Shown here in pieces: positions 11,511 to 22,639 of a DNA stretch of 64,000 nucleotides. Every line of letters begins with the position of its first letter. The first letter of the stretch is position 1. The notes under the pieces are model-generated. The model saw only the letters and a list, made by a program, of their open reading frames with translations, made no database searches and was not told the DNA's origin. The position numbers and the translations under genes are program-made. This stretch comes from Anniella stebbinsi. Its lineage: Eukaryota > Chordata > Lepidosauria > Squamata > Anniellidae. The DNA is taken from the NCBI GenBank assembly GCA_029215795.1, contig JARDYH010000007.1:80363763-80427762 (forward strand), written 5' to 3'.

Positions 11511-12514
11511 TTGCAGTGCACTTTTGCCTTAAAACAAGGGGTGTGCTCCTTGTGCAGCTTGTTTAACAGCAAAATCACAGTTTTTCTGCCACTGCATCAT
11601 TAAACTGCAGTGGGGTATTTGTCAGGGCATCTGCAATTCCAGGGAGGGCACGGCTTGGTTCCGGGAGGTAGGGAAATTGCCCTTCAGACCAACGGAAGTT
11701 GCTGACCCCTGCTATAAACTAACATTTGGAGGTTTGTGAATGAGCACTTCCTCCTTCCCTGGGAATATCCTGGAGGGGGGCAGGTCGCCACATCAACCTT
11801 TTAGGTATGGCCTTGTCTTGCTGGCTCGTTCATCTTTTTAATAAGCTCATCGTGCTTTTGCTCCTGAAGAACTTTATGATCCCCTTTAGTAGGATTCTCT
11901 TGTCTCATCCATAGCTTGCCTTCAGTTGTAGCTTTGACCAAACTTTAGCTCTGCTTTCCCTGCATTAGGGATGAGGATGAAGCTAGGCTGTGAATCTGGT
12001 TAGCAGTCATAGCATATACTTAGATCCTCAATGTGGTGTGTCTTGCCTAACTTTCTCCCAGCAAGGGAAGTTCAGAGCAATAGAGGAAGCCCTGTGGTTA
12101 CCAGCTTGAACATGCCCCGAGTATATTTTGCTAGGTCAGAGGAAGCCCATGCCATCACCACCACCGCTGCATCCCTCAGGAGGGAAACTGCTTGAAGGGA
12201 AGTGGTTGGCTGTGTGAAAGGGCAGCTAAGATAGAGTGAGACTGAGCCAAACTTCAAAAAGCAGAAGAAGATGGAGAGAGCTGGGGAAGAAGAGGCTGTT
12301 TCTTAAAGAAAGATCAGCTAGATCAGGCATTCCAGACAAAGGTAAGAATACCAAAAGTGTAAACGAAGAGCAGGGAAAAGAAACTGGGCAAAGTTAGACC
12401 AAGTCAGGAACCTGGTTGTCACTGAAGCGGTAACCAAACGCCTGGGCCATATGAGGGATGTTGCAAACATTCAAATAGGGATGTTCATAAAAGCAAGAAC
12501 CCCAAATAAAAATA

Positions 12515-12625
12515 GTTGATTGATTGATTTACATTTATAGCCCACCTTTTTTCCTCCTTAAGGAACCCAGGGTGGCATAGATAATCCTCCCCTTCTCCAT
12601 TTTATCCTCCTTCTCATCGCCACCA
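12515..12625 (-). mobile_element. tRNA-derived SINE 3' part, antisense
   Basis: GATTGATTTACATTTATAGC then CCCACCTTTTTTCCTCC and AATCCTCCCCTTCTCC match the 3' body of the SINE seen more completely at 48850-49090. The tRNA-like head is missing. Confidence 0.6.
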
Positions 12626-13261
12626 TCATCTGGACCAGAGCGAGAGGCAGGTGAACAAACAGCTGGCAATGGTGAAGAGGAGGAGTAACTCCAGGAGGAT
12701 CTTGTTAATGGGCCCCTGCTGGGATGTGGGGGTCTTCGGAAGGTACCCAGCCATGCCTACCCCTGCCTTGAACGTTGAGAACGTTGAGCAATGTTGGGCG
12801 TAGTATCGAGTTGAGCAGGGTAAACAGAACTAGGCTGAACTTGATACTGCAAGACCATCCACATCCTGGCCCTGCAATTGACCTGCAGGCAGGGATGGCC
12901 CTACCATTAGGGAGCATGAAGCAGTCACCTCAGGTGGCAGATACTGGGAGGTGGCAGAAAGTGTTGGAAGAGAAAGTAGTGTGCCAAGTGGTCTGCCTAT
13001 CCCACCCCAAAGCTAGCCTGCTGTGAAAGACACTGTCCCATCCACAATACAGAAGTATTGTACATGTATCGGCTTTTGTACATGTAATGGAGGAGGCATA
13101 TCTTGTTCTTCACTTCAGGCAGCAAAATGTCTTGGGCTGGCCCTGCCCGGAAAGCAGCATCTCCCAATCCCTGGTGGGAAAATGCTGTTTGCATACTTTC
13201 TGCCATGGGGCAGGCCCTTAAAATGGTTGCACAGTATCTCTTTCTTTCAGACACACACATT

Positions 13262-13302
13262 CTCTTTCTCTTGTTCTCTCTCTCTCTCTCTCTTTCTTCC
13301 AA
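13262..13302. repeat. (TC)n-rich microsatellite
   Basis: A TTCTCTTGTTCTCTCTCTCT-type run about 40 bp long. Confidence 0.9.
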
Positions 13303-13518
13303 CCCATAAGGATACAATTTCCCATTGGTAGTAGGACTATTGCCTTGCCAATAGATCTCTCTGCTGCATTTGCAAAATACTTGCAGGCATGTACTCTGAA
13401 CTGAAATAGAAACAAAATCCCTGTTGTCCTTGAGCATGCATCCCACGCGTCTATCCTGGAGAGAGCAAGCGGGACTGAGAGCCAACCCACTCACTGTATC
13501 TGCTTGCTCAGAGCTTAC

Positions 13519-13676
13519 CTCTGTTGCTGTAGTTGTGTGCATCCATGAAGGACAAGCCCAACCTCTCATCCTCCTGGAGGGTACTTTGGTCTGTAAAGCT
13601 CCGATCAATTGCACTCATCATGTGCGTCTTCTCGTTGCGGTAGTTGATGGTAGCTTTGGCCATGTTGACAGGTTTC
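13519..13676 (-). CDS. PTPRU: PTPRU exon: juxtamembrane region, first part
   Basis: This 158-nt exon (1 nt + 52 codons + 1 nt) starts [18 protein letters not shown] and continues with [18 protein letters not shown] and [11 protein letters not shown]. The acceptor is TGTGCTAG and the donor GTAAGC. The exon encodes the cytoplasmic juxtamembrane segment between the membrane and the first phosphatase domain. Members of this subfamily have unusually long juxtamembrane regions, which bind catenins and cadherin complexes in some paralogues (family knowledge). Its last G is completed by GT of the next exon to form glycine. A palindromic hAT-like MITE copy lies about 110 nt upstream of the acceptor. 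Confidence 0.97.
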
Positions 13677-13786
13677 CTAGCACAAAGAAGGGAAGCAGGG
13701 AGATGTTATGCCAAGTCTTCCACTCAGAGTGCTTCCCTGCTAGTGAGGTTTATGAAGGAGGACAAGGAAAGAACAAGAAGCTCTGT

Positions 13787-13880
13787 ATCAGGGGTTCTCC
13801 AGATGTTTTGGTCTACAATTCCCATCTGATCTAGTTGTAGGCAAAAACATCTGGTGGGCTGGCCACTGCCCATCCCTGCT
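13787..13880. mobile_element. Palindromic hAT-like MITE copy
   Basis: The copy reads TTCTCCAGATGTTTTGG, CTACAATTCCCATCTGA, then the inverse AAAACATCTGG. It belongs to a very common family in this window, with copies near 17735, 25385, 27482, 38288, 58683, 59548 and 61877. The family arms are versions of CCTCCAGATGTTTTGGACTA and its complement. Confidence 0.7.
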
Positions 13881-14929
13881 CTATATTTAGTAGAAGCATC
13901 TTCTCATGTTTTCGTGGACATGCATTTTACAGAATTTAAGACTTCTAGTTCCCTGATTGTTCTCAGACTACACCAACAATATAAATAGTTTCACTAATAG
14001 TGATGTTTGCATACAACATCATATCCACGTGTACAAACAAACTGAGCTGACTCTTGTCAGTAAACATCACCCCTTCCAGATTTATCTGTTTGAGATCTCC
14101 AACTTGGAGTCACCTGAACCTTTCAGCTGCTTCAGGAAATAAATCTTAGCTGGTTTCTTTCATTTATATTATGCCTTCTTTCCATGGCATTCAAGGAGGC
14201 AACAAAGAGTTTCCAAGAAGTCACTCGTCAAGCATTGAAGAGACCCAGTCCTATGCAGTTTCAACAACGTTGCAAGCAGAAACCTGCTTCTAAATCTGGT
14301 GCCAAAATAACATGGCTACCTTTGGGTATTATGCACCGTCTGTCCCAGGCACCACTTTATAAAGTTGGTCAGCTGTCCCACTGCAACGAGGGGACAAGAA
14401 ACATCTCAAGAAGTTCCATCCTGGTGAGAGAGGCTGGGGCAAAGCCGACCACCTACAAATCAATTCAGATGCTCTCCCCTGATAATTCACTTGTTGTTCT
14501 CCAACCGCCCATCTCTTCCTAAGCCTCTCAAAACTTCCAGGCCGGTCCTGAAGCTTCTAACTTAGCCTTAGATCCCAGTGTGCTGAGAGTGTCTGCTGAG
14601 TTGGAGAGCAGGAGCATTGTCCTCTGTGCATTCTAGAAATGGTGGAATCTCATGCAAGGCTATGCCACATGCTTACATTAACGTGAGGCATCAGGATGAA
14701 AGGGAGACGCAGTGTGCCCGCCAAGGTGTTTGGATGGAGGACTATTAATAGAGAAGGAGCTGAAAAAATAACTCTCTCTAACCGCATTTTTTTTCACACC
14801 ATGCACAACTATATAAACCAACATGCTTTTCAGTGAAGACAGCTCTTCGGTTCTGCTCCAAGTGATTAAGTTCCAAGGAATCCTGTGATAAGAAATCAAG
14901 TGATGGGCTCTGCCACACATGTATGACTT

Positions 14930-15010
14930 GGGCTAGATCTACACTACTGCTTTATAGTGGTATCGAAGTGCGTTGATAGCTGTTGGGGCACATTACGCAT
15001 TCCATATAAT
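14930..15010. mobile_element. Half of a GATCTACACT-type MITE
   Basis: GGGCTAGATCTACACTACTG followed by GCTGTTGGGGCACATTACGC matches the left half and centre of the MITE at 16226-16370. The right arm is absent. Confidence 0.5.
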
Positions 15011-16127
15011 GCATTTATGGTGTTATTTCCTGCTTTTTATTGCACATTATCCAAAATGCTGCACCAAAGGTCATTGTGTGCCCTATGAAATATAAATGCA
15101 CAAAAGGGAAATAGTATTTCCATGATGGGATTGCAAAGATTTGACACAAGACATAGATCTTGGCTAGGTCCCTTATTTCAACATAAACATGCTTTAAAAA
15201 TACAGTGACATTCAGCGCCATTGGCTCCCAGTATTGTGACCCAATCGAGGGCCAAATCACAAGACAAGTTGATGTCTCAAGAAGGGTTTTAACTGGCTTT
15301 GTTTTGCAGGGAGATGGATACAGGTACTGAAACGGATCTGTGACCACTTCATAATATTAGCCTGCATTCATCAGGCCTTCACCAATCAAACATGGCTAGG
15401 ATGCAACAAGGGTAATGAAAGTGTGATGGCCGCTTTAGCATACAGTCAAGAACAGAGGCAGGATTTCAACAGGTAATGTTCAAATATGGTTTAGATGTAT
15501 TTATTTAAATAAAACACAATGCACATTGGCCCAGATTGCAAGGACATAATCTGGAGTCTGATGATATGAGCTCAAATTACTCAGCCTGGATTTTATTAGT
15601 GTAGGTTATATCTGATAATTATCCTCAGCTAGGAACCCCAGAAGTGTTTTTAAGGGGGCTCAGAATGGTCCAACATTAATTGAAATGTAATTCAAAGTGG
15701 ATCCCAATTATGCTATATTTATTATATATTACATTTCTATACCACCCAATATCATTCCTTGGGGGACATTCCTGCCCCCCATGAGCCAATGGGAACATCC
15801 ATATCCCCCCCACAGGAATTCCCCATGAACAATGCCATTACATAGTATCATTCCCAAGGACATTCTAGCCCCAGTTGCAAAACACTCAGCAGCCAGGTTG
15901 CAACTTGGAGAATCTTAGATTATTGAAAAGTTAAAGCAGGTGGGACAGGAAATCGCTTTGAGCTATGCCATATTTGCAAAGATGGTAAAACCATTTCCCC
16001 CTGCAAGAGGCCTTAAAAGTTTGCTTAACTTCTGGATATCACTTCCTTTTCGTGGGATGAATAATCCCAGGAAAATGTGTGGGGATATTTGGCAAAGCCC
16101 TGAGGCTGAGTTGGGCAGGGATGACAT

Positions 16128-16500
16128 TAAGGTGACCATATGGAAAGGAGGACAGGGCTCCTGTATCTTTAACAGTTGCATTGAAAGGGGAATTTCTACA
16201 GGTATCATGTGCATGCATGCAGCACCTGGGCAGGATCTACACTGCTGTTTTAAAGCGCTTTAAAGAGCTTTATAACAGTAGTGACAACTGTTGGGGCCCA
16301 CGGCACACTCCAAATCAGGTGTCACTACTGTTATAAAGCGCTTTAAAGCAGCAGTGTAGATCCTTCCCTGGTGAAATTTCCTCTTCTTCGCCACAGTTAA
16401 AGCTGCACAGCAACACTAGAGTGACCAGATACAAAAGAGGTCAGCGTTCCTGCAGCTTTAACTGTGGTGATGACGAGGAAATTTCATCAGGTGTCATATC
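16128..16500. mobile_element. Nested MITEs with two inverted repeats
   Basis: The outer sequence starts AAGGTGACCATATGGAAAGG. It is cut at CACCTGG by an inner MITE (about 16226-16370) whose arms read GGATCTACACTGCTG and CAGCAGTGTAGATCC. CCTGG is repeated on both sides of the inner element. To the right, GTGAAATTTCCTC and CACAGTTAAAGCTGCA recur inverted as TGCAGCTTTAACTGTGG and GAGGAAATTTCAT. The outer family (TGACCATAT start, TAGAGTGACCAGAT) looks hAT-like. Confidence 0.65.
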
Positions 16501-16568
16501 CTGCTTGGCCCAAGTCTAAATCCAATCTGTTGTAAAAAAAAAAAAAAATGAGACAAGCAATCTGAGGC

Positions 16569-17055
16569 TAGGGATGTCAGAGGAATTTTCATCAGCTCAT
16601 CCCCCTGGACTCCTGTCTGCCACTCAGATCAGCCAGCGGAATTTCCATAGGTTTTTGATTTCATTTGTGTGTGTTTTTCATTAAAAAAAAAAAAAAACCG
16701 ATTTGTCCAAACTACGGTTGTGCTTTAATAAGGCACAGGGGGAATGGGAAAGCCTCCAGAAATTGTGCATGTCCCCCTTCCAGAATAATGGCAGCCGCCA
16801 TGAATGCAGCAGAGGGAAATATGCATTTTCCAGAGCCTCTGGAAATGGTCCATTTCCCCCGCTGCATTAATGAGAAGAAAGAGCCCAATGCCACGGTGGG
16901 TGGCTGCCGAGCACTTATGGGGGGGCTCGTGAGCACTCGGGCTTGGGTCCACGCTCATGCCAAGAGTGTTCGACTGTATCCATGAGGGCCAAACATGGGA
17001 GAGGGGTCTGCGGCCCTCACAGACCCAGTCGGATGCTTGCAGCAACCCTATTTGC
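16569..17055. repeat. tagggatg start followed by GC-rich dispersed repeat
   Basis: After a CTAGGGATGTCAGAGGAAT start and an A-run, a GC-rich stretch has CCTCCAGAAATTGTGCATGT and GGCAGCCGCCATGAATGCAG. Similar text occurs at 23600-23990, 49370-49720 and 50260-50830, so this is a repeat family and not a gene. The open frames inside it differ from copy to copy. Confidence 0.5.
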
Positions 17056-17734
17056 AACCATTTTAGCTTCTGAGGAGAGTTGTTATTTTCAAAAGCTCTT
17101 TCCTAAAACTGGAACGTATCTTTATACTAGCTAAATCATTATGTAGGGCAGAGATTCCCAAATGGTTTTTATAATTTTTCTACATTTTTATACCAAGATA
17201 TTTAAATTTGTTAAACCTTTTACCATAGATAAACAATTTGAAATAATAACAGCAACAACAACAAAAAAATCAATGGGACAAACATCTGAATAACCGATTT
17301 TACAATTTTTGCATCATTTAACCTGAATGATGCTGAATCTTAATTCTTCCAGCACCACATTATTTATGCTACCAATTTAGGATCAGTCCTTATGCAATCA
17401 GCATCTTTATTATGGATTAAAAATTAGGATATAATAGGTAAATATAGAAGCAAGATTTGAAGGTTTATTAGCAAGTGAATTATTGTTTTCTGTAAAAGCT
17501 AGAAACAATTTCCATATTAGAAGGAAATCGACAGAATTAACAAGGCCCACTGTTCCTTTGATTTGAGAGATTGGGCAAGGCAAAGCATTCCCACACTTTG
17601 TAAAAACACATATTCATGAAGATAATTTTATCAGGCTTGCTTATTTCCCCATTTTTGCAAGATTTATAACAAAATCATTGAACTAAACCTTATCCCCAAT
17701 AGAAGCTATTGATTTTTTTTTCATTAAAGCAGGC

Positions 17735-17822
17735 TTCCCCAAACGGGTGCACTCCAGAGGTGTTGAACTGGGGAATGTTATAGTCTACATCTGGAGGGCA
17801 ACAGCCTGGGGAAGGTTTTGTT
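17735..17822. mobile_element. Palindromic hAT-like MITE copy
   Basis: It opens GGCTTCCCCAAACGGGTGC and closes CATCTGGAGGGCAACAGCC followed by GGGGAAGG, the ends of the family described at 13787. It is short and diverged. Confidence 0.65.
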
Positions 17823-17914
17823 AAAGTCAACAAGTTAATTTATTTCCACAGTGAATTTTGGAATGTGAACTGTTTTTGAATGCTCTAACATCAGGAGCTA
17901 AGTGATAATTAAGT

Positions 17915-18243
17915 AGGAATGTATGGGTTTTGTAAAATTCCTTCCACCTGTATTTTGCGGGTTGTCAGGCATCTTTAGTACCATTGTCTGCTCATTGGTG
18001 GATTTGGATTATTTTGTATGAGAACTGTGTTCATTCGCAAATTGCACTTGCGCTAATGTGCATTGAGCTGATGCATGTTTGCACTAATCCATGCACTGAT
18101 GCATGCTTGCACTAAAACCCATCTGTAAGTTTGCAGAATCCACAGAGCTCAGAAAAAGATGGCCCACTGTAGAATACACAGGATGGTTTCATAGAAATCT
18201 GAACTCATTTCAATCCACTGCGGATTTCTCCAACGTCCCTAGG
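17915..18243. repeat. Dispersed hAT-like repeat
   Basis: It starts near GTAGGAATGTATGGGTTTTG and ends GGATTTCTCCAACGTCCCTA. The same end (GGATTTCTCCAGCATCCCTA) closes the element at 25446-25878. Internal words such as TGCATGTTTGCACTAAT repeat several times. Confidence 0.5.
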
Positions 18244-18339
18244 ATAGTATTATGGGAAGGGGGAGCTGGGTCTGACTTGAATCATGATCCACATACGATT
18301 CCATGAAGGCTTCTGCTGCCTCTTACTCCTTGCCTTTTG

Positions 18340-18545
18340 GGGAGGGTCCACAGCTCAGTGCCAGAACACCTGTTTTGTATGAAGCAGGCCTCAGGTCCAA
18401 TCCCTGGAATCTCCAAGTTATAAGGCCCTTTTGATAGGACAGAGTCCTCCTGAGGCCTTGGAGAGCAGTAGCCAGAGTGGACTAGATGGACATATTCTGA
18501 TCTGGTATAAGCAAACTTCCTATAGTACTCCTTCAAATCCAAAAT
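18340..18545 (+). mobile_element. tRNA-derived SINE, sense
   Basis: It reads CACAGCTCAGTGCCAGAACA (A-box-like), GGTCCAATCCCTGGAATCTC (B-box region), GAGAGCAGTAGCCAGAGTGG and CTAGATGGACATATTCTGAT. This is the SINE of 7746-7945 in the other orientation. Confidence 0.75.
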
Positions 18546-19814
18546 TCTTGGTGTGAGGAAGGGAAATTGGGGGAAGGTGCTGGGGGGGGGGGGGGCTTCC
18601 AGAGAAGAGTGGACTCTCACATTGGCTCAAAATGGAACAAATGCCATTATTCCCTTTCAGGAATCATGGAGCTTGTGAGTATGTGGAAAGCCCTTGATCC
18701 ACAAGTCAAAACAGAAGCTAAATCAGAATTTTGGAGCACATAGTAAGGAAAGCCCAATTAATTTTCAAGACAATCCAAAATGTCTCTACACAAGGTGTGT
18801 CAGTATACCAGTTCTCCATGTCCTGGCTCAACTCACTTTGTAAAGAAGTTTAAAGATGTGGTGAGTTGCAAGTTCTGATTCATTTGCAGCAAATGTTGCT
18901 GGAGAGTTGATCTTTCTAGCCTTTAATGCAATCAACGATGTTCACGTTGATGGGCCCATAGCAACTTGCCATACACTGCTTTCCCCATCCTGAAGCAAGA
19001 CTGCCCATGATGAATTGGAAATCTGCTTACAGACAGATCTCAAAGAAGAACCACAAGTTCTTGGCACCACACCTAACATACACAACCCATTGGGAAACTT
19101 ATCCATCTCTAACGTTGTGTCACTCCAGGAGGCCCTATTCTCATAACAATATTCATTTCTCAAGGGGGTTGGAGAATGTCTCAAATAAACCAGATGTCAT
19201 AAATCACAGGCGTTAAACTCAATAAGCAGGAGGGAAACGTCAATAAACAATCCATGGTCAAAAGCTGAAGTATCCGTCAGAAGCCGGGTCAAACAATACT
19301 GGGTTCAGGAAAGCATCAAAGAGTAGTCAGGGTCTGGTCCAAAGGTCAGGATATGTCCAGGCAAGAACAAGGAGCTGGTATGCAAGTGATGAAGACAAGG
19401 CACCAAGAACAATAGATGCTTCCAGCATCGGTTCTGGCATGTCTTTTATGGGGATGGTGGTGATTGGGAATTGCTGTCAGCTGCGTTGGCCTTCAGATGG
19501 CTTCTGCCTGTTCCCATGAAGGGCCACTCCCCAAACACTCCCAGGCTCAGCTATTCCTCCTTTCTGCTTAATCCCTCAAGTTGAGGCACAACTCCAGACC
19601 AAACATCTTCCCCATCCTTCTTTCCCCAACCTCTACATGAATCAAGCTTCAAATTAATCCAATCAAAGGTACTGGTCTGGTGTCAAGTTGCACAAAACCA
19701 GTGTATGGGATACGATGGAAACTGAGTGGGTTATGTTCATTCCAGATGTTTCTGGCTGTTCCAAAGGGGATCTCAGGTCCTGATCCCCTCCAACTTCAAA
19801 CTCCTTTTTTAACC

Positions 19815-19847
19815 TGTTTGTTTGTTTGTTTGTTTGTTTGTTTGTTT
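19815..19847. repeat. (TTTG)n microsatellite
   Basis: About eight GTTT units, 130 bp downstream (in transcript sense) of the cassette exon donor. The PTPRU transcript carries (AAAC)n. Confidence 0.95.
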
Positions 19848-19975
19848 AAGCAGCATTTCCCCCCATTTAGACAAAATAAAGAAGGAGATACTTTTAACAT
19901 TTATGTGACAAGGAAAGGAAACCAGTTGGGAGCAGCAAGCAGCGGAGCGAGCACGAGTGAATGAGAATTACTTAC

Positions 19976-20005
19976 GGGTAATAGGAATAGGAATAGTAGT
20001 TCCTC
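19976..20005 (-). CDS. PTPRU: PTPRU cassette micro-exon, tyrosine-rich
   Basis: This 30-nt exon lies between a TTGCCAG acceptor with a long pyrimidine-rich run and a consensus GTAAGT donor. With its neighbours it reads RKG-RNYYSYSYYP-KPVNM. The phase is 2-2 and the length is a multiple of three, so skipping gives RKG-KPVNM without a frameshift. From memory, vertebrate PTPRU has a corresponding tyrosine-rich insert at this spot, directly inside the membrane. It adds five tyrosines and a proline to the juxtamembrane region, possible phosphorylation or SH2-docking sites (inference). It is too short for ordinary ORF calling. A UGCAUG hexamer lies about 130 nt upstream in transcript sense. Confidence 0.9.
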
Positions 20006-20134
20006 CTGGCAAGCGTGCAAACAAAGAGAAACAGCATATATTGCATAAGCAGCTTTTTCTCGGCAAATCATGAAGGAGAAGATGGGATACTGGGAGCCTA
20101 AAAATGGCAACAGACTAGAGACTGAGCCATTGTC

Positions 20135-20140
20135 CATGCA
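20135..20140 (-). promoter_or_regulatory. UGCAUG hexamer (possible Rbfox site) upstream of cassette exon
   Basis: In transcript sense the intron contains TTGCATGG about 130 nt before the acceptor at 20006. Rbfox proteins bind UGCAUG, and upstream sites usually promote skipping (established knowledge). A single hexamer can occur by chance, so its function here is inference. Confidence 0.3.
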
Positions 20141-20399
20141 AGTGGGGAGGGGGACGGGATTGGAGACAGAGGGGAGGGAGGGAGGAGAGACCGAGAAAGC
20201 AACTGGCTAGAAATGGGAAGCAGCTTTTTGTACATGCTCATTGCCTGGAGACAAGCAAGGTCACCTGCCAACCCAAAGCTTTAGGTATGGGGGTGGGCAA
20301 ACTGTGGCCCTAGGCCTAATTTCAGGAGGGCCTGGGCCTAATTTCAAAAGCTCTCTGCAAGTGATCCGTTCAGAGCTCTAGCAAGAGCAGTGTATCCCG

Positions 20400-20700
20400 C
20401 TGGGCAGAGAGAAGAAGAGAAACAAAGAGGGAGTGAGAAAGAGAGAGAGAGTAGAGGGGTGACAGAAAGAGGGGGAGAATAAAAGGGGTAACAGAGAGTA
20501 ATAGAGTGAAGGGGGTGACAGAAAGAAAGAGAGGAAGGACACAGGTAACAGAAAGAGGGGTAGGGAAAAAGGGGGTGTCAGAGAGAAGTGTAGATAGTAA
20601 AGGGGTTATCAGAAAGAGAGGGGTGACAGAAAGGGGGAGAGCATAAAGGGGATATCAGAAAGACAGAGGGGGTATAAGAAAGAGAGATGGGGTGACAGAG

Positions 20701-20750
<50 letters not shown>
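20400..20750. repeat. Degenerate GACAGAAAGAG tandem repeat ending in (GA)n
   Basis: About 350 bp of loosely repeated units of roughly 25-40 bp, such as GGGGTGACAGAAAGA and GGTAACAGAAAGAGG. It ends in about 22 pure GA units (20704-20748). In PTPRU transcript sense the whole block is CU-rich, lying 400-750 nt upstream of the cassette exon. Confidence 0.9.
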
Positions 20751-22639
20751 TTGCCCACTTTTGCATAGAGCCCCTCCCACAACTGGCTTCTGCCTAGCCC
20801 ACAGCCAGCACATTGCCATCAAGGGACGGCAGCCCTCAACCAAAAACAACCCCCAAAAAGTTCCCCACTTGTGCTTTAGATCAAGTATGCTAACAAGGTC
20901 TCCCTCTCCACCAAAGCCATGGCTCGTCATAAAAATGGCACATCTACTTTCAGAGATCCTTTAAAACCACTTAGTAGCAACTGAAGATTCGCTAACCTGG
21001 GTTGCTCAAGGCACACAAGGTCTGCAAAACCCGTGGCTCCAGCCGACACAGCAATACCCCCCGTTAGTTGGGTGTGTGCTACGAGCTTTGCTCTTACCTT
21101 TACACAAGAAGTGGGTCACAAGCATGAATGGGGGCATGCATGGGGATAGCAGTGGATGAAAAGGTCATTTGAACAAGTGTCATTTCAGCTCCAAGATCAT
21201 TTCACTAGGGCAGGGAGAGCAACTGGCCCCCTCCCAGTCAGTCACACAGAGGTGAATGGGGATTGTCTTATGGGAAGATACGGCTGGGGATCTGCAATGC
21301 TCTATCCTTCCACAGCAACTGCTAAACCCCTTTCCAGTTAAATATTATTTTGCTGCGGAATTAGAAGCAATGAAAAGCGTCATCGGACAAGCATTTTATA
21401 GCACCCTCGTTACTGGACAGTCACGGATGTTTGTGGGTCCTTTTAACGACGCCGTCCAGCTCCGGCGTGTCTCCTGCTCGTTCTGCTCTTTTTTCCATCA
21501 AAAAAATAAGACCTGGAAAATCCTTTTTTTTTTCTTTTTTCTTTTACTAACACGATACCTGCCAACATTTCCTGCTGCGTGCAGAAGAAGCAGCGTGATT
21601 TAAAAACAAAACCAAAAAAACACCCACTGAATGGGCCAAGCGGTTGTTGCTTCCTTCCTCTTTCTTCCCCATGTAAAGGAAGAGGAAGCTGCCCATCCCT
21701 ATCGTGGGGCAGAAGCAGGAGGCAAAGCAAGGGTAGGGAAACACAATTTCCCCCTGTCTGATGAGCCTCAACGACATGCACGCATTCCTGAACTGCCAGA
21801 AGCCGGGCATGGACTTGTGCATCTGTTCACGGCACATATTTGCAAATAAATACATTAGAAATAAAGCAGACCATGCAAGCTAGACATGGAATGCCCCCAT
21901 TTTATTGATGATATGAAGACCCACTGAGGCATTGGGCAAAGTGCAAGGAAAGCAAGAGGAAGAACATCCAAAATTATAAATGTTCCTAAACTAGATGCCA
22001 GCGATTGCTGAAATATCTGGAAATCTGAAATATGTGACAGTATTTCTCCAAACTGTTTACTCTGTTTATTTACACACACAAACACCTACACACTTGCACA
22101 CTTGTAGGTACAGTTTAATATAGACCACGGATGTTGAGCCACAGGCCTGCGGGGCTAAATCTGGCCCACCTGGAGGGTCCCTCTCCAGCCATCCAGGGTT
22201 CTTTAAAGGCCCGTGTTTCCTTCCCATAGCACCATGCCCTTTTCTCCAAGTGTGGACCATTTGGTAATTTCCCGGCATTTGAACAGTTATTCCCCATTTG
22301 AAAAAGGTAAAATGCTTCTCCTTAAAGTCACCTAGTAGCCACTACCTTCAGTATTGGGAGTAAGACTTTTACACACACAAAATATGCTCACTACTGGAAT
22401 GCAACCTCCAAGAGCTTCTCCAAAATGGAATTTGGCCTTCGGGATGGCGATTCAACACCCCTGGTGTTGATGGAAAACAGAGAATGTGCAAAGCTGCACA
22501 TACCTAGCATGTGGGAAATCTGACAGTCAAACATAATGGGCTGGGGGAGCACATAGCACTAAAACTTGGAATGATCTCTATTAGCAATGAACCTACATGC
22601 AAAAGCATGTGCTCTATTCCTGAGTTATAACCTTTCCAA

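Larger units (their letters stand above)
4516..13518 (-). other. PTPRU intron (9.0 kb)
   Basis: The intron lies between the two juxtamembrane exons. It holds a tagggatg-type dispersed repeat, a tRNA-derived SINE, a 5S-like SINE fragment, an L2-type LINE end, a tetranucleotide repeat and a SINE remnant, listed separately. The stretches 4520-5900, 6360-7220, 8350-8690, 8960-9840, 10700-10940 and 11500-12510 show nothing I can name beyond short homopolymer or CA-rich patches. Confidence 0.85.
13677..19975 (-). other. PTPRU intron (6.3 kb) after the cassette exon
   Basis: It holds a palindromic MITE copy, an inverted-repeat cluster at 16128-16500, a GC-rich dispersed repeat, two further hAT-like copies and a tRNA-derived SINE. 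The stretches 13960-14920, 15020-16120, 17060-17700 and 18560-19200 show nothing I recognise. Bases 19200-19560 may derive from an LTR retroelement (repeated GGTCA and GTCAGAAGCCGGGTC-type words), but this is a guess. Confidence 0.8.

Noticed and set aside
13262..13302. CRISPR-like or other spaced repeat arrays
   Set aside because: The tandem repeats in this window are simple microsatellites. No direct repeats with unique spacers were seen, and the genome is vertebrate.
12997..13614. 205-codon minus-strand frame overlapping the 158-nt PTPRU exon
   Set aside because: It is in a different frame from PTPRU and runs through a (TC)n repeat giving ERERERE. It is a shadow frame.
19200..19560. LTR retroelement internal region
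   Set aside because: There are only repeated GGTCA-like words, with no ends, primer-binding site or coding match visible. It is mentioned only in the intron note.
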